From: Bacillota bacterium
GTDB taxonomy: Bacteria; Bacillota; UBA4882; UBA8346
Length of the DNA: 64,000 bases
Assembly: GCA_023400055.1 (NCBI GenBank)
Contig: JAEXFN010000005.1
Location: 235,882-299,881, forward strand
Direction of reading: 5' to 3'
The position numbers were made by a program, and so were the translations under genes. The first letter of the stretch is position 1. Each line of letters opens with the position of its first letter. The notes beneath the pieces are model-generated. The model was not told where the DNA came from and made no database searches. It saw nothing but the letters and a program-made list of their open reading frames with translations. Shown piece by piece: positions 42,077 to 51,153 of the stretch.

Positions 42077-43918
42077 ATGTGCGGAATAGCCGGATGGGTG
42101 GATTGGGAGGCCGATCTCCGCGGGGAACGGCCGCTGCTGGAAACGATGACGCGGCGGCTGGCGGCGCGCGGGCCGGACGCCGAGGGCTATTGGCTCGCGG
42201 AACACGCGGCCATCGGACACCGGCGGCTGATCGTGGTCGACCCCGCCGGGGGCTGGCAACCGATGATTAAGCATTATGGCGAGCGGACCTATGTGTTGAC
42301 CTATAACGGCGAGCTTTACAACACGGCGGAAGTCCGCGCCGAGCTGGAGGCGAAGGGGCACCATTTCGATTCGTACTCCGATACCGAAGTGGTACTGGTC
42401 GCCTACATCGAATGGGGTCCGGCCTGTGTGGAACGGTTTAACGGCATTTATGCCATCGGGATCTGGAGCGAAGCGGAGCAGTCGCTGTTCCTGGCCCGCG
42501 ACCGGATGGGCGTCAAACCGCTTTTTTACGCCCGCCGAGGCGCAGCCCTGATTTTTGGTTCGGAGATTAAAGCGCTGCTGGCGCACACCCGGGTGGAAGC
42601 GGTGCTCGATGCGGACGGCGTGGCCGAGGTCTTCGGGCTGGGACCGGCCCGCACGCCGGGGCGGGGGGTTATCAAGGACGTCGCCGAGGTCCGGCCCGGC
42701 TATTGGCTGCTCTATGATCAAGCCCATGGCCTGAAGCTTCATCAATACTGGAAGTTGGAGAGCCATCCCCACACCGACAGCCTGGACACGACCGTGGAGC
42801 GGGTCCGCGAGCTGGTGGTCGACGCCATCCGGCGGCAGTTGGTCTCCGACGTCCCGGTCTGCACTTTCCTCTCGGGCGGCCTGGATTCCAGCGTCATCTC
42901 GACGGTGGCGGCCCAGGACTACCGGGCGGCCGGCAATGAGCCGCTGCGGACCTTCTCCATCGATTATCTGGATAACGACAAATACTTCAAGGCCAGCGCC
43001 TTCCAGCCCAATCCCGATCAGCCCTGGGTCGAGCGGATGGTCGATTTTCTGCAGACCCGTCATTTCCCGGTGCTGGTCGACACCCCCGAGGTTTACGGAG
43101 CTTTGCGTGACGCGGTGCTGGCGCGCGACTTGCCGGGCATGGCCGACATCGATTCCTCGCTGTTCCTGTTCTGCCGGGAGATCAAAAAAGAAGCGACCGT
43201 AGCCCTGTCGGGCGAATGCGCCGATGAGATCTTCGGCGGATATCCCTGGTTCCACCGGCCGGACGCGGTGGCGGCCGACACCTTCCCCTGGTCGCTGGCG
43301 GTGGATTTTCGGAACCAGTTGCTGGCGCCGGAGTGGCGCCACCGGATCGATCTGCGGCAGTACGTGACCGACCGTTACCGGGAGACCCTGGCGGAGGTGC
43401 CGCGGCTGGCCGGCGAGGACCGCATCGAGGAACGGCGGCGGGAGCTGTTCTATCTCAATCTGCACTGGTTCATGGCGGTGCTGCTGGACCGGAAGGACCG
43501 GATGAGCATGGCTTCGGGGCTGGAAGTGCGGGTGCCGTATTGCGATCACCGGATCGTGGAATATGTCTGGAACATTCCCTGGGCCATGAAGACCTGCGAA
43601 GGCCGGGAGAAAGGCGTTTTGCGCAAGGCTGTCGCCGATCTGCTCCCGGACGAGGTGGTCTGGCGCAAGAAGAGCCCGTATCCGAAGACGCACAATCCCA
43701 ACTACTTTGAGCGGGTGAAGCGGGAGCTGCAAACGGTGCTGGCCGCCCCGGACAACCGGCTGCGCGAATTGATCGACGTCTCGACCATCGCCACCGCCGT
43801 CCAACAGCCCGATTTCAACGTGCCCTGGTTCGGCCAACTGATGACCGTGCCGCAACTGCTGGCCTATTTGATCCAGCTGGAGACCTGGCTGCGCGAGTAT
43901 AAGATAACCATCCGTTGA
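42077..43918 (+). CDS. asnB: asparagine synthetase B (glutamine-hydrolysing)
   Basis: 613 residues, full length. It starts MCGIAGW, so Cys2 becomes the N-terminal nucleophile of the glutaminase domain, with RGPDAEGYW, NGELYN and SDTEVVL ammonia-site segments. The synthetase half has the PP-loop FLSGGLDSSVIS and ALSGECADEIFGGYPWFHR, then the conserved DRKDRMSMASGLEVRVPY. It makes asparagine from aspartate, ATP and glutamine. GAGGAGC is upstream of ATG 42077; an out-of-frame ATG at 42073 is ignored. It stands alone, with repeats upstream and a 600-nt gap downstream. Confidence 0.92.
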   Translation: MCGIAGWVDWEADLRGERPLLETMTRRLAARGPDAEGYWLAEHAAIGHRRLIVVDPAGGWQPMIKHYGERTYVLTYNGELYNTAEVRAELEAKGHHFDSYSDTEVVLVAYIEWGPACVERFNGIYAIGIWSEAEQSLFLARDRMGVKPLFYARRGAALIFGSEIKALLAHTRVEAVLDADGVAEVFGLGPARTPGRGVIKDVAEVRPGYWLLYDQAHGLKLHQYWKLESHPHTDSLDTTVERVRELVVDAIRRQLVSDVPVCTFLSGGLDSSVISTVAAQDYRAAGNEPLRTFSIDYLDNDKYFKASAFQPNPDQPWVERMVDFLQTRHFPVLVDTPEVYGALRDAVLARDLPGMADIDSSLFLFCREIKKEATVALSGECADEIFGGYPWFHRPDAVAADTFPWSLAVDFRNQLLAPEWRHRIDLRQYVTDRYRETLAEVPRLAGEDRIEERRRELFYLNLHWFMAVLLDRKDRMSMASGLEVRVPYCDHRIVEYVWNIPWAMKTCEGREKGVLRKAVADLLPDEVVWRKKSPYPKTHNPNYFERVKRELQTVLAAPDNRLRELIDVSTIATAVQQPDFNVPWFGQLMTVPQLLAYLIQLETWLREYKITIR

Positions 43919-44122
43919 CAGTTGCCGGAGATCGTTCCGGATGGCATGGTTCATCGCTTCTTCCGGTCTTTCCGGTCGCTCCGGCAGCTGGAAAACGTTT
44001 CTTGCCAGGCCAAATTGTGATTATGGCATTTTAATATATTTTACGGCAGAAAATAACGGATCCTGTCGTATTTTTTTAAACCGATTTGAAACCTTTCCGG
44101 GTTCGGTTTTTTGGCGAAAACC

Positions 44123-44151
44123 TTGACAAACTGGGACTTTTGTCCTACAAT
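44123..44151 (+). promoter_or_regulatory. consensus promoter ahead of the type IV pilus locus
   Basis: TTGACA (44123-44128), 17-nt spacer, TACAAT (44146-44151). It is the best promoter in the 43919-44528 gap. It would give a leader of about 370 nt before pilB. Confidence 0.75.
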
Positions 44152-44528
44152 GAAATTATTCTTCAATTTACAATTTTTTTACAAACGCTGCGCTAAATCC
44201 CAATTTTTAATGTAGCGTTAATCCCCAGGTCTGGTTATTTTTAATTCTTTTGTGTATTAATTATAATTAATTAACGAGCTTTTTGCTGCGGATATAACGG
44301 ACTTCGCCGATCGGCGTCCATTTCTGGAAAATAGGCATTTAGACCTATGTCGCATTTTGAAGCGATCTGCCGTAATTTGTTTGATCGAATGACGATCATA
44401 TGCCGCTTTGGGGGCCTCTTTCCTGAGGCGGCGTTCGTATATGGCGCGATGATTCCGGGAGTTCGAGGAGCACGACATCGTTTTACCGTTCTGCGGGGAA
44501 TTTTGAAGCTGGCGCGCGGAGAAAGTTG
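44152..44528 (+). other. long leader before pilB
   Basis: Gene-free; AT-rich at first, then several short inverted repeats (ATAGG/CCTAT at 44330-44346, GCCGAT/ATCGGC around 44308-44317). I looked for known riboswitch cores (cyclic-di-GMP, SAM, preQ1) and saw none. Confidence 0.4.
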
Positions 44529-46235
44529 ATGAGTCTAATACCCAAGCTAAAATTAGGCGACTTGCTGGTGGAGCACGGTTTTATCACTCCGGCGCAGCTG
44601 GCCGACGCTCTGGCGGAACAGCGCCAAAGCGGAGCCAGGCTCGGTTCGATCTTGGTGAAAAGCGGTTATATCACCGAACGGAATCTGATCGAGGTTTTAG
44701 AGTTTCAGTTGGGCATTCCGCACGTGGTCCTGTCCAAACGGCGGATCGAGCCGGAGATCATAGGCATGGTTCCGGAGGCGGTGGCCCGCAAGTATAAGGT
44801 TTTTCCGGTCGACCGTTCCAGCGACCGGCTGATCCTGGGGATGATCGATCCCACCGATGTCTTCGCCGTCGACGAACTCCGGATGTCGCTCGGCATGGAG
44901 ATTCAGCCGGTCATCGTCACCGAGGCCGATCTGAATCAGGCGTTCGACCGTTATTACGGGCTCAAGGGCTCGGTCGCCGAAGTCTTCAAGGACCTGGACG
45001 TCGAGCTGGAGGAGACCAAGGAGGATTCGCAGTATGACGACTTGGAAGCGGCCGAGGAAGCGCCCATCGTCAAACTGGTCAATCTGATCATCAGCCAGGC
45101 GGTCCGGGAAAGGGCCAGCGATATCCATCTCGAACCCACCGAGGAAGAACTGCTGGTTCGCTACCGGGTGGACGGAATCCTCAAGCGGGTCATGGTTTCC
45201 CCGAAGAACACCCAGCCGGCGATCATCTCCCGGATCAAAATCATCTCCGGCATGAATATCGCCGAGAAACGGGTGCCGCAAGACGGCCGGATCCAGCTCC
45301 GGGTGGAGGGCGTGACCCTCGATCTGCGGGTCTCGGCGGTCCCCACCATCTTCGGCGAGAAGATCGTGATGCGGCTGCTTTACAAGACCAACATCATGGC
45401 CAAGGTGGAGAAACTGGGCTTTCTCCCGGTCATGCTGGAAAAGTTTCATGCCATCTATCATCAGCCGCATGGGATTATCCTGGTCACCGGGCCGACCGGC
45501 AGCGGCAAATCCACCACCTTAAGCGCGGTCCTCAATGAACTGAACCAACCCGATGTGAATATCCTTACGGTCGAGGATCCGGTGGAATACCAGATCCCCG
45601 GCGTCAATCAGGTTCAGGTCAACAACAAAGCCGGCCTGAGCTTCGCGACGGCGCTCCGCTCGTTTTTGCGGCAGGATCCCGACATCATCATGGTCGGTGA
45701 GATCCGCGACCGGGAGACCGCCGAGATCGCCACCCAGGCGGCGCTCACCGGCCATCTCGTCTTATCCACCTTGCATACCAATGACGCGCCGGGTTCAGTG
45801 ACCCGGTTGATCGATATGGGGATCGAACCGTTTCTGGTCGCCTCCACCGTGGCCGGGATACTGGCGCAACGGCTGGTCCGGGCGATCTGCCCCGAATGTA
45901 AAACCGCCTACCGCCTGCAACCGGAGGATCCGTATTATAAGATCGTGGCGGCCTCGTTGCCCGATTTTCAACCGGAGCAGCAATTGTTTTACAAAGGCGC
46001 CGGCTGCCCGCAGTGCAATCAGACCGGCTATGCCCGGCGGACCGCCATCCACGAAGTGCTCGCCATCAATCAGGAGTTGCGTACGGCCATCAGCCGGAAC
46101 CTGCCGGCGGTCGCGTTGAAAGAGATAGCGTTACGGAACGGGATGATCACCTTGTTTCAGGACGGGTTGGTCAAGGCCCTGGAAGGCCGGACCAGCCTGG
46201 ATGAGGTGGTCCGGGCAGCTTATATCAGCGAGTAA
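44529..46235 (+). CDS. pilB: type IV pilus/type II secretion assembly ATPase
   Basis: 568 residues. The N-terminal MshEN/GspE-N domain (LGDLLVEHGFITPAQLADALAEQ, about residues 7-150) is a known cyclic-di-GMP or partner binding module. The ATPase has Walker A GPTGSGKSTT, an Asp box, Walker B-like DPDIIMVGEIRD and a His box. It also has the tetra-Cys zinc motif CPECKTAY...CPQCNQTGYARR, the mark of PilB/GspE. It powers pilin addition from the cytoplasm. ATG 44529 follows GGAGA by 6 nt. First gene of the machinery operon. Confidence 0.92.
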   Translation: MSLIPKLKLGDLLVEHGFITPAQLADALAEQRQSGARLGSILVKSGYITERNLIEVLEFQLGIPHVVLSKRRIEPEIIGMVPEAVARKYKVFPVDRSSDRLILGMIDPTDVFAVDELRMSLGMEIQPVIVTEADLNQAFDRYYGLKGSVAEVFKDLDVELEETKEDSQYDDLEAAEEAPIVKLVNLIISQAVRERASDIHLEPTEEELLVRYRVDGILKRVMVSPKNTQPAIISRIKIISGMNIAEKRVPQDGRIQLRVEGVTLDLRVSAVPTIFGEKIVMRLLYKTNIMAKVEKLGFLPVMLEKFHAIYHQPHGIILVTGPTGSGKSTTLSAVLNELNQPDVNILTVEDPVEYQIPGVNQVQVNNKAGLSFATALRSFLRQDPDIIMVGEIRDRETAEIATQAALTGHLVLSTLHTNDAPGSVTRLIDMGIEPFLVASTVAGILAQRLVRAICPECKTAYRLQPEDPYYKIVAASLPDFQPEQQLFYKGAGCPQCNQTGYARRTAIHEVLAINQELRTAISRNLPAVALKEIALRNGMITLFQDGLVKALEGRTSLDEVVRAAYISE

Positions 46236-46256
46236 GATCCACTCAGGGAGGAAACC

Positions 46257-47321
46257 ATGCAACTGGTTGAGCTGTTAACTTATGCAGTACGGGAAAAGGC
46301 GTCCGACATTCATTTGACCATCGGCCGTCCGCCGACGGTGCGGATCTATGGCGAATTGACGCCGGTGCCCGAAAGCGAAGTCTTAACCAGCGAAACCATT
46401 ACGGTGCTGATCGCTCCGTTGCTGGACGAGCACAGGCGGCGGCAGATCGACCAGGAGGGCCACGCCGATTTTTCCTACGGCGTCTCCGGCCTGGGCCGGT
46501 TCCGGGTGAACATCTTCCGCCAGCGTTCCACCTTGTCCGGGGTGATGCGGCTGATCCCCACCGAAATACCTTCCCTGGATGTTTTGGGGCTGCCCGAAGC
46601 CTTGCCGGGTTTGACCGAGAAATCGCGCGGCCTGATTCTGGTCACCGGGCCGACCGGCAGCGGCAAATCCACCACGCTCGCCGCGATGTTGGACCGGATC
46701 AATCGGAGCCGCAGTTGTCATATTATCACCTTGGAAGATCCCATCGAGTTTTTGCACCGCCATAAACGGAGCATTATTAACCAGCGGGAGATCGGCAGCG
46801 ACGCCGCTTCCTTCGCCGGCGCCCTACGTGCCGCGTTGCGCGAGGACCCCGACGTGATCCTGGTCGGCGAGATGCGCGACCTGGAGACGATCCAGACGGC
46901 GCTGACCGCCGCCGAAACCGGCCACCTGGTCTTCGCCACCTTGCATACCAATGATTGCGCCCAGACCATCGACCGGGTGATCGACGTCTTTCCCCCGCAT
47001 CAGCAGCAACAGATCCGGATGCAGCTCTCTCTGGTGTTGCAGGCGATCGTTTCCCAGACGCTGATCCCCCGGGCGGATCAACCAGGACGGGTGGTGGCCT
47101 GCGAGGTGATGGTGGTCACTCCGGCGATCCGCAACCTGATCCGCGAGGCCAAGACCCACCAGATCCTGACCGCCATCCAGACTGGCGGCAAACTGGGCAT
47201 GCAGACTATGGACGCCGCCTTGCGGAGTTTATATTTGAAACAGCAGATCAGCGTCCAGGAGGCCCTGATGCGTTGCAGCGATCAGGAAGAGTTCAAGCGG
47301 TATCTGGGGAATTTCACTTAA
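46257..47321 (+). CDS. pilT: type IV pilus retraction ATPase
   Basis: 354 residues, typical of PilT. Walker A GPTGSGKSTTLAAML, Walker B region EDPDVILVGEMRDLETI, and the diagnostic C-terminal retraction motif AIRNLIREAKTHQI are all present. PilT hexamers depolymerise pili, causing twitching and DNA uptake. Its presence argues that the locus makes a retractable type IV pilus rather than only a secretion pseudopilus. GGGAGG is 7 nt before the ATG and the gene starts 21 nt after pilB. Confidence 0.93.
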   Translation: MQLVELLTYAVREKASDIHLTIGRPPTVRIYGELTPVPESEVLTSETITVLIAPLLDEHRRRQIDQEGHADFSYGVSGLGRFRVNIFRQRSTLSGVMRLIPTEIPSLDVLGLPEALPGLTEKSRGLILVTGPTGSGKSTTLAAMLDRINRSRSCHIITLEDPIEFLHRHKRSIINQREIGSDAASFAGALRAALREDPDVILVGEMRDLETIQTALTAAETGHLVFATLHTNDCAQTIDRVIDVFPPHQQQQIRMQLSLVLQAIVSQTLIPRADQPGRVVACEVMVVTPAIRNLIREAKTHQILTAIQTGGKLGMQTMDAALRSLYLKQQISVQEALMRCSDQEEFKRYLGNFT

Positions 47322-47410
47322 AGTTTCAAAAAATGACAATTCTTTGATAATCCATTTGAGGATTGGATTAAGCAAAAAATTGATAGATGTTTCAAGAGGT
47401 AGGGTAATTC

Positions 47411-48637
47411 ATGGCCACTTTCGTCTACCAAGGGAAAGACCGGACCGGCCGTTTCCACCGCGGCCAGCTGGAAGCGGGTTCGCTCGGGGAAGCCGCCGCC
47501 AAATTGCGCGAGGATGAGCTTTTCATCACCGCGTTGCAGCCGCTCACGATGTTGCGGGGCCGTCACGGCCAAGCCGCTAAGCCGCTCTTCGGCAGCGGGG
47601 TGAAGACTAAGGACCTGCTGCTCTTCACCAGGCAGTTCAGCGTGATGATCGGAGCCGGTGTCAATCTGGTCAGTTGCTTGAATATCCTAGCGGAACAGAC
47701 TGAGAACAAGTATCTGGCGACGGTGATCGGCGAGATTCGCCGCGAAGTAGAAAACGGAGCGCCGTTGCACACGGCTATCGCCAACCATCCCAAGGTGTTC
47801 CCACCGCTCTATATGCACATGGTCGAGGCGGGTGAAGTCAGCGGTCAGTTGGACGTAGTGCTGCAACGGGTCGGCGAGTATTTGGAACGGGAGTTTGAGC
47901 TGCGCAAAAAAGTGACCGGAGCCATGGCGTACCCGGCGGTGATTGTGGTGGTGGCTATCACGGTGGTTACCATCCTGATGACAGTAGTGATTCCGCAGTT
48001 TCTGACGATGTTCAACGATGCTGGTGCACAGTTACCGTTGACGACCCGAATCCTGATCGGGGTCTCCAGCTTTATGCAACATTACTGGTATCTGGTGATG
48101 CTAGGATTAGCCGGGATCGTCGCTGGCCTGGCCTATTACCGCCAGACGCCGCAAGGCCGTTATGTTACCGACAAACTGTTTTACCGGATGATTATTTTTG
48201 GACCGGTTATCCAGAAGGTGGTCGCGGCCCGTTTTAGCCGGACTTTGGCTACATTACTTGAAAGTGGCGTGGTGATTACCAATAGCCTGGATCTGGTACA
48301 GAAAGCAGTGGGCAACGCGGTGATAGCCGGAGCTATTGCGACGGCGCGCCAGAATATTACTCGAGGTAGCGGATTGGCAATTCCTTTGGAACAAACTGGA
48401 GTTCTGCCCCGGATGGTGACTCAAATGATTGCGGTCGGCGAGGAAACAGGGGAATTGACCAAGATGCTAGACCAGGTGGCCGATTTCTATGAGAAGGAAG
48501 CGGGTTATGCGGTGGAGGCATTGACCACAATGATTGAACCGGCGATTATCGTGGTTTTAGGTGGGATTGTAGCAGTGATTGTTTCGGCGATCTTCCTGCC
48601 GCTGTTTGAGATTAGTTCGGGAGCTGTAATGAGGTAA
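47411..48637 (+). CDS. pilC: type IV pilus inner membrane platform protein
   Basis: 408 residues with two GspF domains (about 65-190 and 270-395), each with a cytoplasmic helical bundle: LLLFTRQFSVMIGAGVNLVSCLNIL and VAARFSRTLATLLESGVVITNSLDLV. Three membrane helices: AYPAVIVVVAITVVTILMTVVIP, WYLVMLGLAGIVAGLAYY and IIVVLGGIVAVIVSAIFLPLF. The protein couples the PilB/PilT motors to pilin. The gene follows pilT after 89 nt and precedes the pilin. Confidence 0.92.
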   Translation: MATFVYQGKDRTGRFHRGQLEAGSLGEAAAKLREDELFITALQPLTMLRGRHGQAAKPLFGSGVKTKDLLLFTRQFSVMIGAGVNLVSCLNILAEQTENKYLATVIGEIRREVENGAPLHTAIANHPKVFPPLYMHMVEAGEVSGQLDVVLQRVGEYLEREFELRKKVTGAMAYPAVIVVVAITVVTILMTVVIPQFLTMFNDAGAQLPLTTRILIGVSSFMQHYWYLVMLGLAGIVAGLAYYRQTPQGRYVTDKLFYRMIIFGPVIQKVVAARFSRTLATLLESGVVITNSLDLVQKAVGNAVIAGAIATARQNITRGSGLAIPLEQTGVLPRMVTQMIAVGEETGELTKMLDQVADFYEKEAGYAVEALTTMIEPAIIVVLGGIVAVIVSAIFLPLFEISSGAVMR

Positions 48638-48695
48638 AAGCCAAAAGGTTAAAGCGAATAGTAATTTATAGGTTGTGAAAGGAGGTGAAAAGTCT

Positions 48696-49076
48696 ATGAA
48701 GAAAGATGAGGGATTTACTCTGGTTGAACTCTTGATTGTTATTGCTATTATTGGAGTATTAGCAATGGTTGCCGTTCCCAGGTTTATGAATTTGCAACAG
48801 GATGCTGCTTACCAAGCTTGTAAAGCTAATCAAGGTACATTAGAAACAGCACTAGAACAATGGATGTCAGCAAATAACGCCTATCCGGCGGCTGCAGATC
48901 AGACAGGTATGGTTAGTACGGGAATGTTGAAAAAGCTAGTTTATTGCCCTTCTGACACTACCAAAGCAGCTACAGATACAGATTATACTTGGACTGTTAC
49001 TGGTACTGGTGCCGGTGTTGTTACATGTGCCGTCAAAACTACAGGGACGACAAAGGCAGATAACCACAATCTTTAA
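48696..49076 (+). CDS. major type IV pilin / GspG-like pseudopilin
   Basis: 126 residues. A short leader (KKDEG) is followed by FTLVELLIVIAIIGVLAMVAVPRF, cleaved after Gly with Phe+1 and Glu+5. The spine continues DAAYQACKANQGTLETALEQW. The C-terminal domain is small and Thr-rich, with a possible disulfide between C in VYCPSD and C in VTCAV. Likely the main pilus subunit. GGAGGTG is 8 nt before ATG 48696. The gene is clearly more AT-rich than pilC and pilD. Its stop overlaps the prepilin peptidase start by one base (TAATG). Confidence 0.88.
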   Translation: MKKDEGFTLVELLIVIAIIGVLAMVAVPRFMNLQQDAAYQACKANQGTLETALEQWMSANNAYPAAADQTGMVSTGMLKKLVYCPSDTTKAATDTDYTWTVTGTGAGVVTCAVKTTGTTKADNHNL

Positions 49077-49828
49077 TGATTGGATTTCAAATGGGTTTAT
49101 TTTTTATTTTAGTCGGTTTAATAGTGGGAAGTTTTTTAAATGTTATAATTTATCGTTTACCGCGGGGGGAGTCGATTGTCCTCCCCCCGTCGCATTGTCC
49201 CGCGTGCAACCACCGGCTGAACGGTTTGGATCTGTTCCCGGTGGTAAGCTTTCTTTTTCTGCGGGGCCGCTGCCGGTACTGTGGGACAGCGATCGGCTGG
49301 CGTTATCCCTTGGTCGAGCTGTTGACCGGTGGTTTGACATTACTCGCGTGGCTACGGTTTGGGCCGACTGTGGAGTTGGCCGGCGCTTTGTTTTTAACAT
49401 ACATATTGATAGCGATCGCTTTTATCGATTTGGATCATCAGATTATCCCGAACGCGCTGACCTTGCCGGCCATCGTGGTCGGACTAGCCTTGCGGTTTTG
49501 GCAAGGATCGGGTCTGGACGCGGTAATCGGTGGATTAGTGGGCGGGGGAATTCTGTGGTTGGTGGCGTGGCTCTATCCCAAGGGGATGGGGTTGGGCGAT
49601 GTGAAGTTCCTGGCGATGGCCGGAGTTTTCTTGGGTTGGCTGAAAGCAATTTATGCGCTTTTTCTCGGCAGTTTTTTGGGAGTACTGATAATTCTGCCGT
49701 TAATGTTATTAAAGAAAATCGGACGGCGGCAGCCGTTTCCGTTTGGACCATTTTTGGCGGTCGCCGCCTTGGTGATGGTGTTTTTCGGGGATCAGGTGTT
49801 GGGATTGTTGGGAATGAGGTGGGGATAA
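49076..49828 (+). CDS. pilD: prepilin peptidase / N-methyltransferase
   Basis: 250 residues, about seven membrane helices. The N-terminal cytoplasmic loop has the tetra-Cys zinc motif CPACNHRL...CRYCG. Catalytic aspartates are in AFIDLDHQIIPNALTLP and in GMGLGDVKFLAMAG (the GxGD motif). The enzyme cuts prepilin leaders and N-methylates the new end. It would process the pilin just upstream and all five or six pseudopilins in the window. Start overlaps the pilin stop. Confidence 0.92.
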   Translation: MIGFQMGLFFILVGLIVGSFLNVIIYRLPRGESIVLPPSHCPACNHRLNGLDLFPVVSFLFLRGRCRYCGTAIGWRYPLVELLTGGLTLLAWLRFGPTVELAGALFLTYILIAIAFIDLDHQIIPNALTLPAIVVGLALRFWQGSGLDAVIGGLVGGGILWLVAWLYPKGMGLGDVKFLAMAGVFLGWLKAIYALFLGSFLGVLIILPLMLLKKIGRRQPFPFGPFLAVAALVMVFFGDQVLGLLGMRWG

Positions 49829-49830
49829 CT

Positions 49831-50003
49831 CACCCATCTAGCTTTGCGGTTATGTCCATCCATGGAAGCCGCAAGTTTAAGCCTTCCTGGCTCTGACTTC
49901 CCTCTCTTTTGCGGAAAGAGAGGGCGAGGGTGAGTTTGGTTTCAAGCTTCCATTTTTTGTTGCAAAAGAGGAAGGAAAGCTTGCTCAATGCAGCGAATAG
50001 ATT
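49831..50003 (+). repeat. dispersed repeat family B, copy 2
   Basis: Inverted match to 39001-39190. Blocks in order: ACTCACCCATCT, GCTTTGCGG, GTCCATCCATGG, GCAAGTTTAAGCCTTCC, CTGACTTCCCTCTC, a TTTTGCGGAAA hairpin, GAGAGGGCGAGGGTGAGTTT, and AAAAGAGGAAGGAAAGC near the right end. It sits between pilD and pilM, inside the pilus operon, and could contain a terminator-like hairpin (CCCTCTCTTTT/AAAGAGAGGG). Confidence 0.7.
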
Positions 50004-50088
50004 GACACCATTATCTCCATTGTGCCCCGGTTATCGAGCCAAAAAACGCGGGGTGTAAGTTAATCGGCATAAAGCGGGGGGAGTAAAG

Positions 50089-51153
50089 TTGCCCAAAGTC
50101 GGGGTCGGTTTGGATATTGGGACAAGCGCGGTCAAGGTCGTGGAATTGCAGGCCCAACGGAAAGATCAGATTACGGTCTCGCAATTTGGCATGGTGGATC
50201 TGCCCGAGGGAGCGCTCGGCGGCGGTATCGTCAAGGATTATGCCGGAGTCGCCGCGGCCATTCAGGAAGTTATACGGCAGACCCGGATCAAAGCGCGCCG
50301 GGTGGTGGTGGCGATTGCCGGCCAGACCGTCATCGTGCGGCAGATGCGGATCCCATTGATGACCGATGCCGAGGCTGCGACCGCCATCAAATGGGAGGCG
50401 GAACGGTACATCCCCTTTCCCAGCAACGAAGTGACCCTGGATTTCAGCATCATCCGGCGCGATCTCAACGCGGGCGAGATGGAGGTCATGTTGGTCTGCG
50501 CCCATAATGATATTATTAACAGCCATCTGGAAACCTTGAAACAAGTGGGGCTGGCTCCCCAGGCGATGGACATTCAACCCTTCGCCCTCATGCGGACGCT
50601 GGGGATGGAAACTTCGCCCAGGGCGGAGAGCATCGCGCTGCTGGATATCGGAGCGGGGACCTCGGACCTGATCATCATCAAGGAGAGCGTGCCTCGTTTC
50701 ACGCGGATCATTCCGTTGGCGGGAGCGAAGTTTACCCAGATCATCAGCAAAATGTTGAGCCTCGATTATCTCGCGGCGGAGCGGGCTAAGGTCGAATACA
50801 GCGATGCGCTTTTCGACTTTGAACAGACGGCGCGGGAGAGTGTTCCTTATCAAGTTAATTTCGCGATTGCCGAGGGCTTGAAAGAGCTGGTGATGGAGCT
50901 CAGGCGCTCGTTTGATTATTATCAATTGCAGAATCGCAATGAAGAGATCGCCAAGCTGTATATTTCCGGCGGCGGATCGAAGATCGCTAATTTGGCCTCT
51001 TATCTTGAGGAGCAACTGAATATGACGGTGGAAAACAGCTTTTTGCCGGAAGGATTTCATTGTTCCGAAAAAAATTGTGCGGTGCTGGAAGCCGATTTCC
51101 CCAAATATGCGGTGGCCTATGGCCTGGCTTTGCGTGAGGTGATCCCGGCATGA
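50089..51153 (+). CDS. pilM: type IV pilus assembly protein PilM
   Basis: 354 residues, an actin/FtsA-like ATPase. Phosphate-binding segments are GVGLDIGTSAVKVVEL and IALLDIGAGTSDLIIIKES, and the adenosine motif is LYISGGGSKIANLASYLEE. PilM lies on the cytoplasmic side and binds the N-terminus of PilN. First codon TTG 50089 has GGGGAG 6 nt upstream. The C-terminal stop overlaps the pilN start by 4 nt, giving tight coupling. Confidence 0.92.
   Translation: MPKVGVGLDIGTSAVKVVELQAQRKDQITVSQFGMVDLPEGALGGGIVKDYAGVAAAIQEVIRQTRIKARRVVVAIAGQTVIVRQMRIPLMTDAEAATAIKWEAERYIPFPSNEVTLDFSIIRRDLNAGEMEVMLVCAHNDIINSHLETLKQVGLAPQAMDIQPFALMRTLGMETSPRAESIALLDIGAGTSDLIIIKESVPRFTRIIPLAGAKFTQIISKMLSLDYLAAERAKVEYSDALFDFEQTARESVPYQVNFAIAEGLKELVMELRRSFDYYQLQNRNEEIAKLYISGGGSKIANLASYLEEQLNMTVENSFLPEGFHCSEKNCAVLEADFPKYAVAYGLALREVIPA

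Noticed and set aside
44152..44528. Cyclic-di-GMP riboswitch ahead of pilB
   Set aside because: The conserved core blocks of class I and class II aptamers were not found by eye; left as an unexplained leader.
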